64,000 nt of DNA from the NCBI GenBank assembly GCA_963969595.1, contig OZ018409.1:11112520-11176519 (forward strand), read 5' to 3'. Within the stretch, counting starts at the first letter, position 1; each line of letters starts with the position of its first letter. The notes under the pieces were generated by a model that worked only from the letters and a program-made list of their open reading frames with translations, had not been told where the DNA came from and ran no database searches. Positions 47,401-60,009 of this stretch are shown in pieces. Source of the stretch: Neckera pumila. Its lineage: Eukaryota; Streptophyta; Bryopsida; Hypnales; Neckeraceae. A program made the translations under genes and the position numbers.

Positions 47401-50400
47401 CTTTTGCTGTAGACTATTGACACAAAGTGAACCAGATGTAATGGGCTTCACGAAGTGGCCACCAAGAATGTATGCGAAATTGATACGCGATTTCTACACC
47501 CCAAGAAGGTTGCCAAATACAACAATTTCTGAAACCCATTTCCAACACCACCTGCTAAATGCCCTTTCTGTTAACAAGGGAATATAACGCTAGATTGTGG
47601 CTGAATCGTCTGTACTGAAGTCTACCTTGGACACGAATCGGAACAACTCCGAACCTTACAATTGGAATACACCAGACTAAAACGTGTTTCAACTCTCAGT
47701 GCTATAGCTATCAATTGGGAACAAAGATGGGTGATTTAGGCACTCCAAGCTTTTAGGGGGTGAATTACCGTATTAGTAGGGACCAGCCCTTTTTTTCCTA
47801 CTTTTTGAGAAAGTGCCAAGATGGACATTACTTAAAATTTGATGAAGCATTGTATGTCTACATTCATCCAGCTTTTAGACCAAAAAACACTTTTCAATCA
47901 TATTGACACACTTTTTCATCCAAATTTGGCAACTTCATCCACATTTGTAATGAAAATGAAAACTTTCTGGCAAAAAAAAACTACTTTTATTTGGGGAAAA
48001 GTAGACATTTATTTTGAAATGGTGCAATCTGACTACGTGGTGCCAAAAAAAATGGGCTAATAGGGACTTCTACAAATTATGGTTTAAACACTTTTTTTAT
48101 GACTTTTTGACTATTAATTCTACTCAGTATGAGCAAAAGCAAAAAAAAATATACATACATCTTAAGACCAAAGTGACAACTCAGGGGCTCATATGTAGAT
48201 TTCAGGATAAACCTCAAAGTCGACTTGATCAGACTTATTCTTTTTACGACAACAATACAAGCATTTTCAAATCCTCCTAACGATGGTGGGCTATATTTTT
48301 TTGGCTTTTTCCAACCATAATCTTTTCCATATCATGAGCTCTAAGATATATTATCTATAATATAAATTTTTCCTTCCTTCATTAGTAGGTGCTGAATGCA
48401 CTATCCTTTAATTTTTAGTCGTTCCTTCTCCATCCTTTAGTTTAGTTTCTCCATCAACATTGCATAAACTTTCCTTCTCATATGTTCCCCATCACCTAAA
48501 TTTTGATCTCTACTATGATGACTAGTGGTTTGTATGAGTCAATGAAAATTAATTGAAATAACTAACATTTTTCAAATATACAATGTTGGTCCCATTTTGT
48601 AAGCACCTATTTCACACAAATTTTTATTTCTTATCTCCATCCTCTACCTCTATTCTCGTCCTATTTTAGTTTCAACACAACATTGTATCTAGCAAATCCT
48701 AAAATATTTAATGCACTTTGTGAACTTCCTCTATCTAAAATTTTAGAACCTTCCATCTTAGTGGGGTAGGCTTCCCATTTTACGTGGTTTATTTCAAATA
48801 CATGTATTACCTCTTTAGAACACTTTATAAATAGACAAATAGATTTGAAGTGGGCATTTCTTTCTAGTGGCTCCAACGATAGTCATTGTCAATTGCACAA
48901 ATAAAAAACTAGCCAAGTTAGAAAATGAATTGAATATAGGAAAAGCAATGCAAACCTTGTAACATTGTATGCTTCCAGAGCGTGCTTCCGATGAACCCAT
49001 CCTATACAAGCTTCTATGAACTCATTCTGGTCCCTTCCCTTTCGTTGTCATTTTCTCTTTAGAAATGTCAATAATGTTTGCTTCTTACACTCTTAAATTG
49101 CCACTCTTGTTCACTTCCCATGTGTTGTGACGAATGCTCATCCTTGCTTGAGGATACATTTTGGCATATAAGTAAATCAATTCTTCTAGACAGGGCAACT
49201 AAGTCATCGAGAAGTTGTTGCACATAAACTCTTGAAAATTAAGCCATTGATCATGCTCCAAAATCACCATTTCCAAAACACAAAACCATCTTCTATTATT
49301 CTAAATCTTCCCACACATATTGATATGCCGTGCATGGCTTCTTCCAAAATCTACGAACTAGATATAATCTTGTTTGAAATTTTGTGGCTTGCTTTTTCTT
49401 CCAAAAACAATATAGCAATATACTACAGATTGTCTTCTCCACTTCCTATGCTCCATTGCCAAAACTTGTTGTTCAATGGGCGGACAACAAGACTTAAATT
49501 TTTGTAGTTCAATTGTGCACTTAAAATTCATCTGTTCACCATCCATGATAAAATTGCCAATTGTTTTTTATTCTTAATTCCTCTATTTGCAGTGTTTGTG
49601 TAATATAATACAAATAAAATGTTTATTTTGATCATCTATTATTGGCATCTTCTTCTATTTTTGTAGTGCCAAACTCTAGTAAATATTAATATCCGACTTC
49701 AACTTTTTGAGTCCTCTACTATCCAATGACTCATTATATGTCCAATTTGGATATATTCTATTTGTGATGTTTTCTAAAGAAGAAACATATCACATTCTAT
49801 ATAACAATAGATAAGATTAGCCTTTGACAGGAAGGCAAGCCTATTCTTTCATTTATTTTCTTGAGTTACATTGAAGTGAATGGCAATTGTTTTGATTGCC
49901 TTAAGTAAACCAATATATTCTAGGTATAATTATTGGTATGCTCTATAGGCATCAGTTATTTTTGTTATAATTCTTCCATATTAGACAAAGTGGGAAAAAG
50001 CTAGAATAATCAAAATTATATTTATTTTGACAAAGTTTGGTAATGATATGAATTTTTTAAATGTGCTATCCAAAGGATCCAAAAGAATCTTTAAACTATC
50101 CCAAAACCAACCAAAAGAACATCCATAAGGGTCACCTGAGTAGTCAACTTACTCATCTAATGTGGTATGATAATATTTTTTGAAATGAACACTATAGCAA
50201 GGTCTTTAAATAACTATTGTTGATAATAATTTTAAACTCAAAAGGTAGAAGGTCCTATTGCAATCACTAAGACACTCCACTATTGTCATCCAAGACATTG
50301 AATGTAGGTAAGCAATGTAGTCTACTCAAATCTCATTTATTGAAAATGTTTGTTACAAGTTGAATGCAAGATTGTAATAGGCCATTTCATACTTGTTTGC

Positions 50401-50577
50401 AATGAATGAAGTACCTACGACAAGGTGGTTTATTTGATGTTGACAGGAAGGCTAGGTTCAACACAAAATCAATTAATTTGTCCAAATGTGCTACATGTCA
50501 TCTTGTGATTAGTTTAGAATAATGTGGACCTTTCAAAATCTGACATGGAGATTCAATTTTTACACTTCCTTGCATTA
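47401..50577. other. No gene recognised
   Basis: AT-rich DNA; frames are under 92 codons and without motifs. Just after 47750 a 'cttttaggggg' phrase resembles the piggyBac-like right end but lacks a TTAA, and no partner end was found. Confidence 0.4.
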
Positions 50578-52097
50578 CCCCTAAAGGACCGAATGATTAT
50601 TGGACGTCGATAGACAATCTTGGGTAGGAGCTTATAAAGTCATTTTTTACACTATAAGAATCCCACCTTTTAGGTAATGAGCCTTGATTTTTCTTGACGG
50701 ATTTTAGTAGATGTCCAATGCAAAAAAAAACATATTTTTATGTCAACATTGATGTTACATTGGATGTTTTTGTTGACAAAAAATATGGGTTTGTTGCATT
50801 GAATGTCCACTAAAATTTGACAAGAACAATAAAGGCTCGTCACTTAAAACGCGGGTTTTTTATAGTATTAATAGATGTTCTTCAGCTTTTGACACAAGGT
50901 GTGAATATGTAACCCCTTAATGGAAGAATATTTTTTTTATCAGGTGTCCAAATCAAAAGTTATGTTGCCTTGAACTTTTGGGGCAATTTGGCAACTTTGA
51001 GCAACATGTGTGAAAGTCCTGTAATTTTGAAATTTGATAGTTATATAAATTATATTATACAAGATGCAAATGTAAGAAAAAAGATTTACATATATAGTAT
51101 AAAAATCTTGCTTTAGGAAGAGTTAAAGTTTGTTGGCCTTGTTAACCCCGAAATGTATTTGACTATGTTTTCACCAAAATGCTCCAAAACTGCCATTTCT
51201 AATACAAGTACCAAATTTTAGAAAATACCAAATTTTAGAAAGTACAAAATTTTAGAAAAATTTTGGACATATGTAACCATAGGATCTTGTAGTACACTGG
51301 TTTGAGTTGATGTGGAAAAAATTTCAGAATTTTCCACCGTGCAGATTGCAAGATATTAGTGTTTGAATTGAGAAAAATCCATCTTTTGTCCCTGCGAAAA
51401 TCCAAGCAGCTGCACTTCATAAGGTCACATTTTTATGAAAAAATGTCCAAAATGGTGGTTACTCCTTGGATTCATTATTCAAAGAAAGTTATCTACATGC
51501 TTGAAATTTTCAGATTGTTTGGAATTGTACAACATACAGGAAAAAGATAGGTTGTAGAAAGAAGTAGAGAATGATTCAAAACACTAAATTGTTAAGAATT
51601 TAATTATGGAGTTGAAAAATGTCCATTTCAATTGTTATAATGTTGCAATAAACAACATACATCCTATGCTTTTATTTTTTTCAAAAAATATTAAAAATTG
51701 AGTTAAATAAAGGATTTCAAAGTTTATTTTAGAGTAGGAAATCCATAATTGCCCGCAAACTAGAACACCTCATAATTTTCATCTCATAAATGAAAATGGA
51801 ATGATTCAAAACTTTTCAGGTATATATGAATCTAAAGAACCAATTTCAAATTTTTATTTTTTTAAAAAGTGATTTGTTGAGAATTTTTTGAGTTGCCCGC
51901 CAAGCACTGAAAATCACATATCATACAATAACTTTTTAACCTTTTAGTCTAAAGTTATGAAAATTGTTGGGCCATAAAGCTACTCCTTGGGAAAATGTTG
52001 TGTGAAAATTTCAAAGAAAAAAAATAAAAAACTCCATTCATAGTGAGCTGCCCAAAATCGCTATGTTGCCAAAAAATGGTGTTTGGGCTTTTAGGGG
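50578..52097. mobile_element. piggyBac-like non-autonomous element, 1,520 bp
   Basis: The left end is CCCCTAAAGGACCG after TTA (50575-50577; one A of TTAA lost). The right end complement is CCCCTAAAAGCCC before TTAA (52098-52101). Its interior (about 51200-51360) is the inverted counterpart of about 40990-41110 in the element at 40285-41204. A CACTA-type MITE is nested at 50650-50867. No coding content. Confidence 0.6.
50650..50867. mobile_element. CACTA-type MITE/foldback, 218 bp, TTA target duplication
   Basis: The left end CACTATAAGAATCCC and right end GGGTTTTTTATAGTA form inverted repeats. The last base has changed from G to A. TTA flanks both sides (50647-50649 and 50868-50870). The arms continue inward with 'gagcct..att.ttcttg' and a central 'ttatgtcaacattgatgtt'-like palindrome. 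Confidence 0.7.
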
Positions 52098-52473
52098 TTA
52101 AGTAAGATAAAACGGAAACTATTCAAATGTTATAATATTTCAATTTGTGGAGTCCAAATTTCTGAAATTTTTTCCACATATTCCTATAATAGTTTGATAG
52201 GAATTTGAATGTTTGAATTTTGGAAAAAAATTCATTCTTTTTTCACTACCCTAAAAAGTGGCAGTTTTTCACAACTTGTATCCAAAATGTGCTTCAGTTC
52301 TTTTGAAGTTAATCCTTGACGGATCAAGCCCTCTATTGTCTATTGTGTGGCTCTCTAAAGTAGTCACTAAAATGCCCCTATTATTGGACCAATAGGTGCA
52401 TTCTTTGTTTCTAGAATAAATTATGAAATCATCCATCGGACACTTTTGGTCCTCAATTCCCTTCAAAGATTAA

Positions 52474-53508
52474 CCCTAAATCCCTAAAGGACTATGAGTG
52501 CAGATTTTGAACAATGAATGAACGGAAACACATCCTAAACTCACCGAAATGCGTTTTTCCATCCATCAATTTTGTTTGAAGATTCTTATATTAGTTCTTT
52601 AACATTTGTACAATTCAGATTATGAAGATTTTGTTTTGCAAATATTCTATAATTCAAAAGGTATCGGGAGGTCTAGCCTCAAAAAGTAACTTTTTGAGTT
52701 CAAAAAATGACCCTTCAAAAATGACTTGAATCAAACAATCAAGTAAAAATCTTCAAAAATCACTATAATTAGAATTCAATATTTTGAACATAACTTTCTT
52801 ATTCCTTGTTTCTACATCTTTTTTCATCTCCAATTGGTTCTTGGAATTGGAATTTCATTAAAATTGGAAAAAAAATCTCTTAAAAATCATAAATATTCAA
52901 TCTACAATGGATTTTAGAAAGAATTTCCAGTTTTTGACTTCAATTTTATTGAAAAACATTGGTATGTATTTTTGTTGATCTAACCGTATGGATGTGATTT
53001 ATAAATAGCATTTACAACTATTGTTTGAGAGTCATTATAAAAATATTCTTCTAAGTTGCATTTTATAATAGATCTTCACAATTTTGGAAATCTGGACACC
53101 CCTCCAATCCTTTAACCCAAAACTTCAATAAAACTTGAAGCCAAAATTTGGAAATTCCTATTAAAAATAATTGTAGATTGAATATTTACAATATTTAAAA
53201 GATTTTTCCCCTATAAGTTCAAAATATTGAGTTCTAATTATAGTGATTTTTGAAGTTTTTTATTTGGTTGTTTGATTCAAGTCATTTTTGAAGGGTCATT
53301 TTTTGAATTGAAAAGTTACTTTTGGAGGCTAGACCTCCCAATACCTTTTGAATTATAGAATATTTACAAAGCAAAATCTTCATAATGTGAACCATATAAG
53401 TATTAAAGAACTAATATAAGAAAATTTTTTTTAAATGTATTTCGGTGAGTTTGGGATGTGTTTCTGTTCATTCATTGTTCAAAATCTGTAGTCATGGTCC
53501 TTAAGGGG
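52474..53508. mobile_element. Large foldback element with TTAA flanks, 1,035 bp
   Basis: TTAA at 52470-52473 and 53509-53512; ends CCCTAAATCCCTAAAGG and, as complement, CCCCTTAAGGACC. The two halves are inverted copies over nearly the whole length: for example 'tgaacaatgaatgaacgg' and 'aaactcaccgaaatgcgtt' on the left against 'ttcggtgagtttgggatg' and 'gttcattcattgttcaaa' on the right, and 'ggtatcgggaggtctagcctc' against 'gaggctagacctcccaatacc'. It is a non-autonomous piggyBac-type foldback. Confidence 0.75.
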
Positions 53509-53512
53509 TTAA

Positions 53513-55300
53513 AGGTTATAGGATGCTGAGGACATTTTTTGTCCTTTGGATGACCACACCTAAGTGGAAGAAATCGTTTTTTCATCCAAATTTTTTTGGA
53601 AGTTGCTTGAGTATATTTTGAATAGTATTGCAAATTCCCTCATTATGATATTATTGACTTTTTTAAGGAAAAAGTTGCTTAAACCCTAAAGGAACCAAGC
53701 ATTTGAATTTTGAACAATGAATGAAAGTAAATGCATTCCAAGCACACAAAAATGTGTTTTTTCATCTGTTGATTTTTTTGAAGATTTTTGTGTTAGTTCT
53801 TTAATTAACATTTGTACGGTATAGATTTTGAACACTTTGCTTTGCAAAGATTCTATTATTCAAAGATCTAGCCTCAAAAACTAACCTTTTCAATTCAATA
53901 CATGATCCATCAAAAACAACTTGAATATAAAAGTGTAATAATAAAATTTAAAAATCATTATGATTAGAACTTAACATTTTGAATGTAAGAGAATAAATTA
54001 TAAAAATCACAAATATTCAATCCACAATCAAATTTAAAAGGAATTTTCAAATTTTAGCTTCAAATTTTACTGAAAAATATTGATTTGTGTACTAATATGG
54101 ATGTGATCTATAAATCATATTTTACAACTATTGATTGGAGAATAATCATTGAAATATTGTTTTAAGTTGCATTTTATACTACATCTTTACAATTTTGGAA
54201 ATCTGGACTCCCCCCTGGTCTTTTAGGGTTAATCCATAGATCATCCTTGTAGTAAATTTTAGCCACTTCTTGCTATTTATACTTGATGTGATTTTAGCCA
54301 TAAAAGTGATATTTTTGAATTTGGACTAATGAAATGAAATTTATTAATTTCAATTTCTATTCCAATTGGAAACTTTTGAAAAATTCCTAAATTTCAATAT
54401 TTTATAGCAATATGAATTTTTTGGGCCTATAACCATGGTTTCAAATGACACAATAACTTTGGTTTATAACACACAATTTGTAGTTTTTGCACTTGGCCAA
54501 GTGCATTGATTGTACGACAAAATAAATGCATTTTTTCAATTTTGGGAAATGGGTATATCATTTGTAGGAGAGGTTGTAGGCCTTTTTCCTTGTAAATTGT
54601 GCAATGTAAACGTTCTATTTCTACCTTGAATAGTACACTAATTTGCATGATGTGGTTGAAAATGGAATTCAAATCAGTTACAAGAATGAAAAACATAGTA
54701 TATTTAATAATTGAGCTTGTGAACCCTAAAAGCTGTCATTTTGCAACTAAATATGAATGAAAAAATTTATATTTATTTTTTAGACATGAAGTCATATGTC
54801 TACTACAAGTCATAAAGTTTCAAATTTTTTGAGAAAAATTTCAAATTATTATGAATTTCTTAAGAAAAAAATGAAGAAAATTCATATCTAATATAGAATA
54901 TACTCAAAAAAATCTGAAATTTTCACCATAGATGTATATTATAGTGTACAACATCATGGTATAAACCAAAGTTATCGTGTCATTCTAAAATTAGATAATC
55001 AACAAACCATAGTTACAAGCCCAAAGTTCATAGTAATATATAAAATATTGAGATTTAGGAATTTCTTTAAATTTCCAAGTGGAATAGAAACTCAAATCCA
55101 AAAAACATCTTTTTATGATTGAAATTCACATCTAGCTCAAATAGAAGAAATTGTCAAAATACATCAGTATAAAAGTGATTCGTGGATTAAGCATCTTCTT
55201 CTTTAGAAAAGTCAATAATATCATAATAAAGGAATTTGCTATATTATTCACTAAAAATGTACGCAAATACCTTCACCAATAAAATTTGGATGATTTTTTT
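53513..55300. repeat. Long inverted-repeat block containing a nested element
   Basis: The left part (53590-53682 joined to 54229-54480) is the inverted counterpart of about 54950-55260: 'ccctcattatgatattattg' against 'caataatatcataataaagg', 'cctaaatttcaatattttat' against 'ataaaatattgagatttagg', and 'aataactttggttta' against 'taaaccaaagttatc'. A single-arm relative lies at about 2830-3480. Confidence 0.65.
53683..54228. mobile_element. Nested TTAA-flanked element, 546 bp
   Basis: TTAA at 53679-53682 and 54229-54232; ends ACCCTAAAGGAACCAAG and, as complement, CCCTAAAAGACCAGG. The sequence matches one arm of the element at 52474-53508 (shared 'gaacaatgaatgaa' and 'ggaaatctggactcc'). The paralogue at about 3010 reads 'gatgcttgatccatgg' straight through where this one is inserted, which gives an empty site. 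Confidence 0.8.
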
Positions 55301-55695
55301 TTAAACATCCTGCAATACGAAGTGAAGTCATCGATCAGACACCCAGTGTCCGCTATGGCGCTATAGAACTCAATTTTTTTTCTTGCCTTGTGAGACGTTC
55401 TCCTGACATTGAAGCCCCCTTGTTTGTTTTGTGCAGTGAATCACGGAGGTTATCGGGAGGTTAGTGAGGATGTGAGTAGACATGTGTCTTTTTATTTATT
55501 TCTTTTCAAATCAAATGGAATTCCATTGAAAAACAACATCAGAAACAACATAGCCAAGCCTGAGGCCAATCAAAAGAATTAAACATGTTGAATGGTCTAT
55601 CAGTGGTACTTACAGAACCTCCTCTAATTGCTTTGGTTTAGAGACTCAAATTTCCAAAATTCTAAGAGCGACCTATCCTATTTTTGAGCCACCTA
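55301..55695. other. No gene seen
   Basis: Short spacer between the inverted-repeat block and the MITE at 55696; it has no motif. Confidence 0.4.
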
Positions 55696-55937
55696 CATTA
55701 GATGATATTTGGGGGTCTTGGAGGGCCGTTTCAGGCCTATTCCCTGATCTGCCCAGATTCAGTGAACGTCGGTACGAGTGTGTCAGAATTTTTATTTTTA
55801 TTTTTTTTTCAAAAAATGACGTGGCAGTCGCTTGACCACGTCAGCCAACTGCAACTGCTGCATGCCCGCAGTCTGGGAACGCAAAAGACAGCAGGGGAAC
55901 TTGGAGCCCTCCAAAGACCCCCAAATCTCATCTAATG
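55696..55937. mobile_element. MITE of family A, copy 2
   Basis: It has long terminal inverted repeats of about 32 bp: left CATTAGATGATATTTGGGGG then TCTTGGAGGGC, right complement CATTAGATGAGATTTGGGGG then TCTTTGGAGGGC. The middle has a T/A-rich run next to paired 'tgacgtggcag' and 'gaccacgtca' words. It is the inverted-orientation relative of 1050-1318. No coding content. Confidence 0.75.
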
Positions 55938-58530
55938 ATTAGCAAAACATTTTGAGAACAATCCAAGTCGCAAATCCCTAGCTCCACAATCTGAACCTAC
56001 CATGAATTCTCGGAGCGACATAGGGCTTCTACCAGCAGGAATTTTCAACATTCCTTGTCAAACTAGCAAGAGATTTTCAAATCACAAAACATAGGCTCAG
56101 AAGATCCTGCCATTATTTCAAAAAATTTGAAAACAAAAGCTTCAAACACAGCAATTCACTTCGATCTCTTCTAGAACGCCAAAACGCAAGCGTACAAATC
56201 TATTGCAGAACAACAAACTGAAGCACACAAGCAAATCAAATGTCCAAGCCACGCAATGAGCTCCAAAACGAGTCACTACTACTACAATCAAGTATCCCAA
56301 GCTCTTGCTCAACTACAAGCAGGCACCAAATTTTATACAACTATTGCTACCAGCATTATCCAAGTGCGAGGTTGTGGCAAAATCCACGGGACTAGCCAGA
56401 GTGAAGGATAAAATTGAAATCAACACCGCCAAACACATGAGCCAAATAGAAGAGCCTACCGAGGCTAAAAACACCTAAAACAGTACTTCCATAATGCAAA
56501 ATTCACTCACAATATCCCAAATTGACACCCTAAGTCTTATTGAAATGCTTGTTCTAATGCTACCAAAATCCCACCAAGTGTGAAGAAATGTAATGTAGGG
56601 AACCACACTCAGACTCACACTTCAGTGCACACACGTTACTAACATAAGGATCGATCTAAGATTCTCTCACTTTTAAGACACTCTCCAACAACGAAAATGA
56701 AACAACACAGAAGCATTCCAAAAACAAGAACAATGTCACACGTATAAGAGCCGTGCCTCAACTTAACGTCCTTGTATGCACAAACTTACAAGACGTCGAT
56801 TTGGAGGCACCATAGCTCTAAAACTGTAGTCAAAGAGAAGCAGTTGGAAAAGAGAAGAAAAGTTGGAGGGGTGGGATTTGGGAACTGATGACACGATGGG
56901 CACCACCATTGGAGGACCAATCGCAACCCTAATTCTCAGCTGCTATTCTTAGCACCTGAACGTGAACAAGAAGAGGTTGTGAACACACAACCAAGTCAGA
57001 TCACTATAAGAAAACCTTGTTTTTTGGGACGTTAGAAAAAAACATCAATGTCTAGTGAAATGCTACCAAGTCATAGAGTCTTTGGTCAAGGAATTGTGCA
57101 TTTTGGGCAATGTTCCTGCTAACTTAGAGATGCCACAGTGAAAACGAAATGATGTCGCAAAAGACGTGCATGCTGTAAGGGACATTTTCAAAAACAGTGC
57201 AGTGTTATTTGCAATGTCAGGAAGACAACTTATTTGCCACGTGGACAAATGCTTGCGGTTTCAATTTGGTTGACTTTTTCAGAGTTACAATGGGCAGTGT
57301 CTGAACATGGACTGTATGTGAAGAAAAAAGAGAACGGGCAGAATGAATGGCAAAAAAAAAGCAACGTCAAGATGAAGAAGCTTCAGGATTACTGAAATGT
57401 TGCAATGCCGTCCTGATTTAGTTCAAAACTTGGTGCGACGTAATTATTATTATTATTGAAAATTGATTTACAGAACGTGATTTGCATCGACTCCCAAACC
57501 ATCGCTCTGTTGCGCAAGAATCTTCCGCGGCCACTCCATTGCACATCTCGCCGCTCCCATTCTTCACCACTTCATTGCATTTGGCATCTCGGCAGTCAAG
57601 TCTCGTGCAAATCGGTGGCGAGTTCCGTTGACAAGACTTGGTGGAAATGAGGTGTGTGAGGTAGAGGTCAGCTGCTGCGAATTAGTTTTTTTGGGTTGCG
57701 GATTGACTGCTTGTGAGTCGAGATTTGGAGTACAATCAAATTTTTTAGGGTTTCAGAAATGTGAATGTCAATGTCTGAGGTTCAATCGCGTTTCAGTGAT
57801 AATCAATGGATTGTCGTGCTTTGAATCAATTAAGGGTTTTGTTTTTGAGTTTGAAATGTTTAATTCGTGTTGGATGAGTTGTTTTGCCATAATCAAAGGG
57901 CTTGAGGTGATCGTTTTTTTAGGGTTTCTTGAGCTTAGGTAGTCACATTGTAATTGAGATTATTTTTTTCCCGAAGTTGCGGTGATCAACTTGGTACAAT
58001 ATTTGGCGTATAATGATTTGTTGAGAATCATTTCTTTGCTAAATTGGTTGTGATATAGCTCTGAATGGTACGGCGGTGATCACGATGTCTCCTTTTTTGG
58101 CCGTTTTTTGTGTTTGAGAAAGAGCGTTTGAATATTGGCGGTATGGCTTCCAAGGCCAATGCGTTTTACTTGTTAGAGGGTTGCAAGAGCAGGTAGAGAC
58201 GCATAAAGCCCGCGACGATGCGATGGCAATCAATGTAGGGCAGATTTATTGCCTTCTTGAGCAGAAGTTTCTCATCTTGTTGGGGCAGTTCTTGGAGCTC
58301 GAATGAATAGGAGCAGAGCTTTGCGCCCCTGGAGCGTTGCTCCATTGAGCTCGGCAAGCACAAGGGCAAATTCCTGGAGCTGGAACCTGGTATTTTACCA
58401 AATTCTCCTTATTTTGTCATGGTTTTGTGCTTCTGAACATTGTTGTATGTTCTTGTTTTCATGGTTGCTTTGATACAAAATGCTTCTTCTGTTTGTATTT
58501 TTGGTAGTTGAATTTGTGGAATTGACAAAT
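55938..58530. other. No firm gene; upstream of the UBC12-like exons
   Basis: 55.9-57.0 kb resembles an intergenic or untranslated region. 57.45-58.4 kb has 'ttttgagtttgaaatg' low-complexity and several short plus-strand frames (57628-57942 is the longest, 104 codons) without motifs. The first coding exon of the UBC12-like gene (usually starting M..LFKVKEKQ) should lie upstream of 60010 but was not recognised. Confidence 0.35.
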
Positions 58531-58966
58531 AGTTGATTGCCAAACCCTAAATTAACTCATGGCACTAGAACTGAAACTACAAAAGCTGTAGAAATGATGA
58601 TAGACATAGCGTAGACATACCATAGACTTTTGAGCTCTAATGTTAACAGCCTCGATCTTGACTTGCAATTTCTTGTTTGCAGGCACTTCAACAACGCATT
58701 CTTTGCAAGAGTTGCAGTGGCAGGGTGACTGATCGAGTTGAATCGCCTGGAGCACGAATTCTTGTTCCGGCTGGATTTCAAGTTGTGTGTCACAATCACT
58801 GTGTTCGAAAGCTATTGTGCTTATGTTGAAAGAGACATACCTGCCCTTGAAAAAAAGCCAGAACGCATAGAACGAAGCTTGTCTACAGTATGTCTATCAT
58901 CATTTCTACAGCTTTTGTAGTTTCGGTTCTGGTGCCGTGAGTTAATTTAGGGTTTGGCAATCAACT
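58531..58966. repeat. Inverted repeat with 86-bp arms and a 264-bp spacer
   Basis: Left arm 58531-58616 (agttgattgccaaaccctaa..) and right arm 58881-58966 are inverted copies with about seven differences. The arms carry 'ctacaaaagctgtagaaatg' and 'atgatagacata'. The spacer includes minus-strand open sequence with a Cys-rich CHCNSCKECVVEVP stretch of unknown meaning. Such a long, well-matched hairpin would make a stable RNA if transcribed. Confidence 0.8.
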
Positions 58967-60009
58967 GTTTTCATCAAGAATTGGTGTCGAGAATGCCGGT
59001 TATGAATATCTTGGACGAGTTTCCGTTGTATGGCATTGCAATTGATTGTGGTTTGATGGGCATGCTCTAAATTTTTGTAGCCCTAAATTTGACGACTAAA
59101 TCTTACATTTTTTTACTTCATCTATAGGAATTGTGCTTAAATTGATGAATACCGGTAGAGAAGGAGAGAGGTACTAATTGCGCTATGTTTAAACTATTGC
59201 GCACAGTGAAGTAAGCTCTATAAAGGATTAAATGGGAGGGATTTACTGCTCAGGCAATATGCGAGGAATGTGGAAAGATATGCGCCCATGGCAGTGATAC
59301 AATCTCTATTATGTATGCAGATGCTTACGATTAATCTTATGATTAAAACCTCCCTTTCCTTGTGCTTTCTTGGGATGTGTGTATGTTTATTTTTTTTCTT
59401 TATCCTCTGTATTCCTTACAAAACTACTGTGGTTGCTACATTGGAACTTGTAGCATTTCTGAGAGACCTGACGGGCTTGCCATTTGTTCTATACATCAAT
59501 GCTAGTTTGTACATTATCTGTCTTCATTTACTAGGGTAAGTGTAATTGTTTTTATTGGCATGCCAAACATCATATTTTAATATTGTGAATATATATCTAT
59601 CTTAGGCAATTAGTGTCCTCCTTTGTTCTGTGTATGAGATTTAATAGTTCAAGCTAATATGATGGGCTTCTGCAGAACATCTTTCTCCAATATATATTTC
59701 TCATTATATTAATTGGAGTAACATTTGATGTTGGTCGTCATCCTCTTTTGTCTCTCTGTTTATGCCAAGTTTACTCGTTGCGTGCTATTTGCTTCTGACC
59801 TGCAATTGTTGGTTTTGTAAGAGCTTCCTCACTTTCAAAAAAAATCATTGTATTTTTAGTCTTTTCACTCCAATTTTGTCCTTTTTTATGATCCAGTTTT
59901 GTGCCTTTTTTTTTGTCGCCATCCTTCCTATTCCGCTATTGTTTGAAAACTCGATTTGCTCTATCCCTCGTTATGACCAGGGTTTAACAAGTATGGGTTG
60001 ATATTGCAG
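58967..60009. other. Probable 5' intron or upstream DNA of the UBC12-like gene
   Basis: T-rich sequence ending in the acceptor 'ttgatattgcag'. The frames at 59270-59539 and 59762-60001 are hydrophobic only because the strand is T-rich. They are not called. Confidence 0.4.

Noticed and set aside
57003..57030. CACTATAAGAAAACCTTG, a possible CACTA MITE left end
   Set aside because: No matching inverted end with a 3-bp direct repeat was found within 500 bp downstream.
59270..60001. Hydrophobic frames that look like membrane proteins
   Set aside because: The strand is T-rich, which yields Phe/Leu-rich translations by chance; the region directly precedes an E2 exon acceptor and is best read as intron or upstream DNA.
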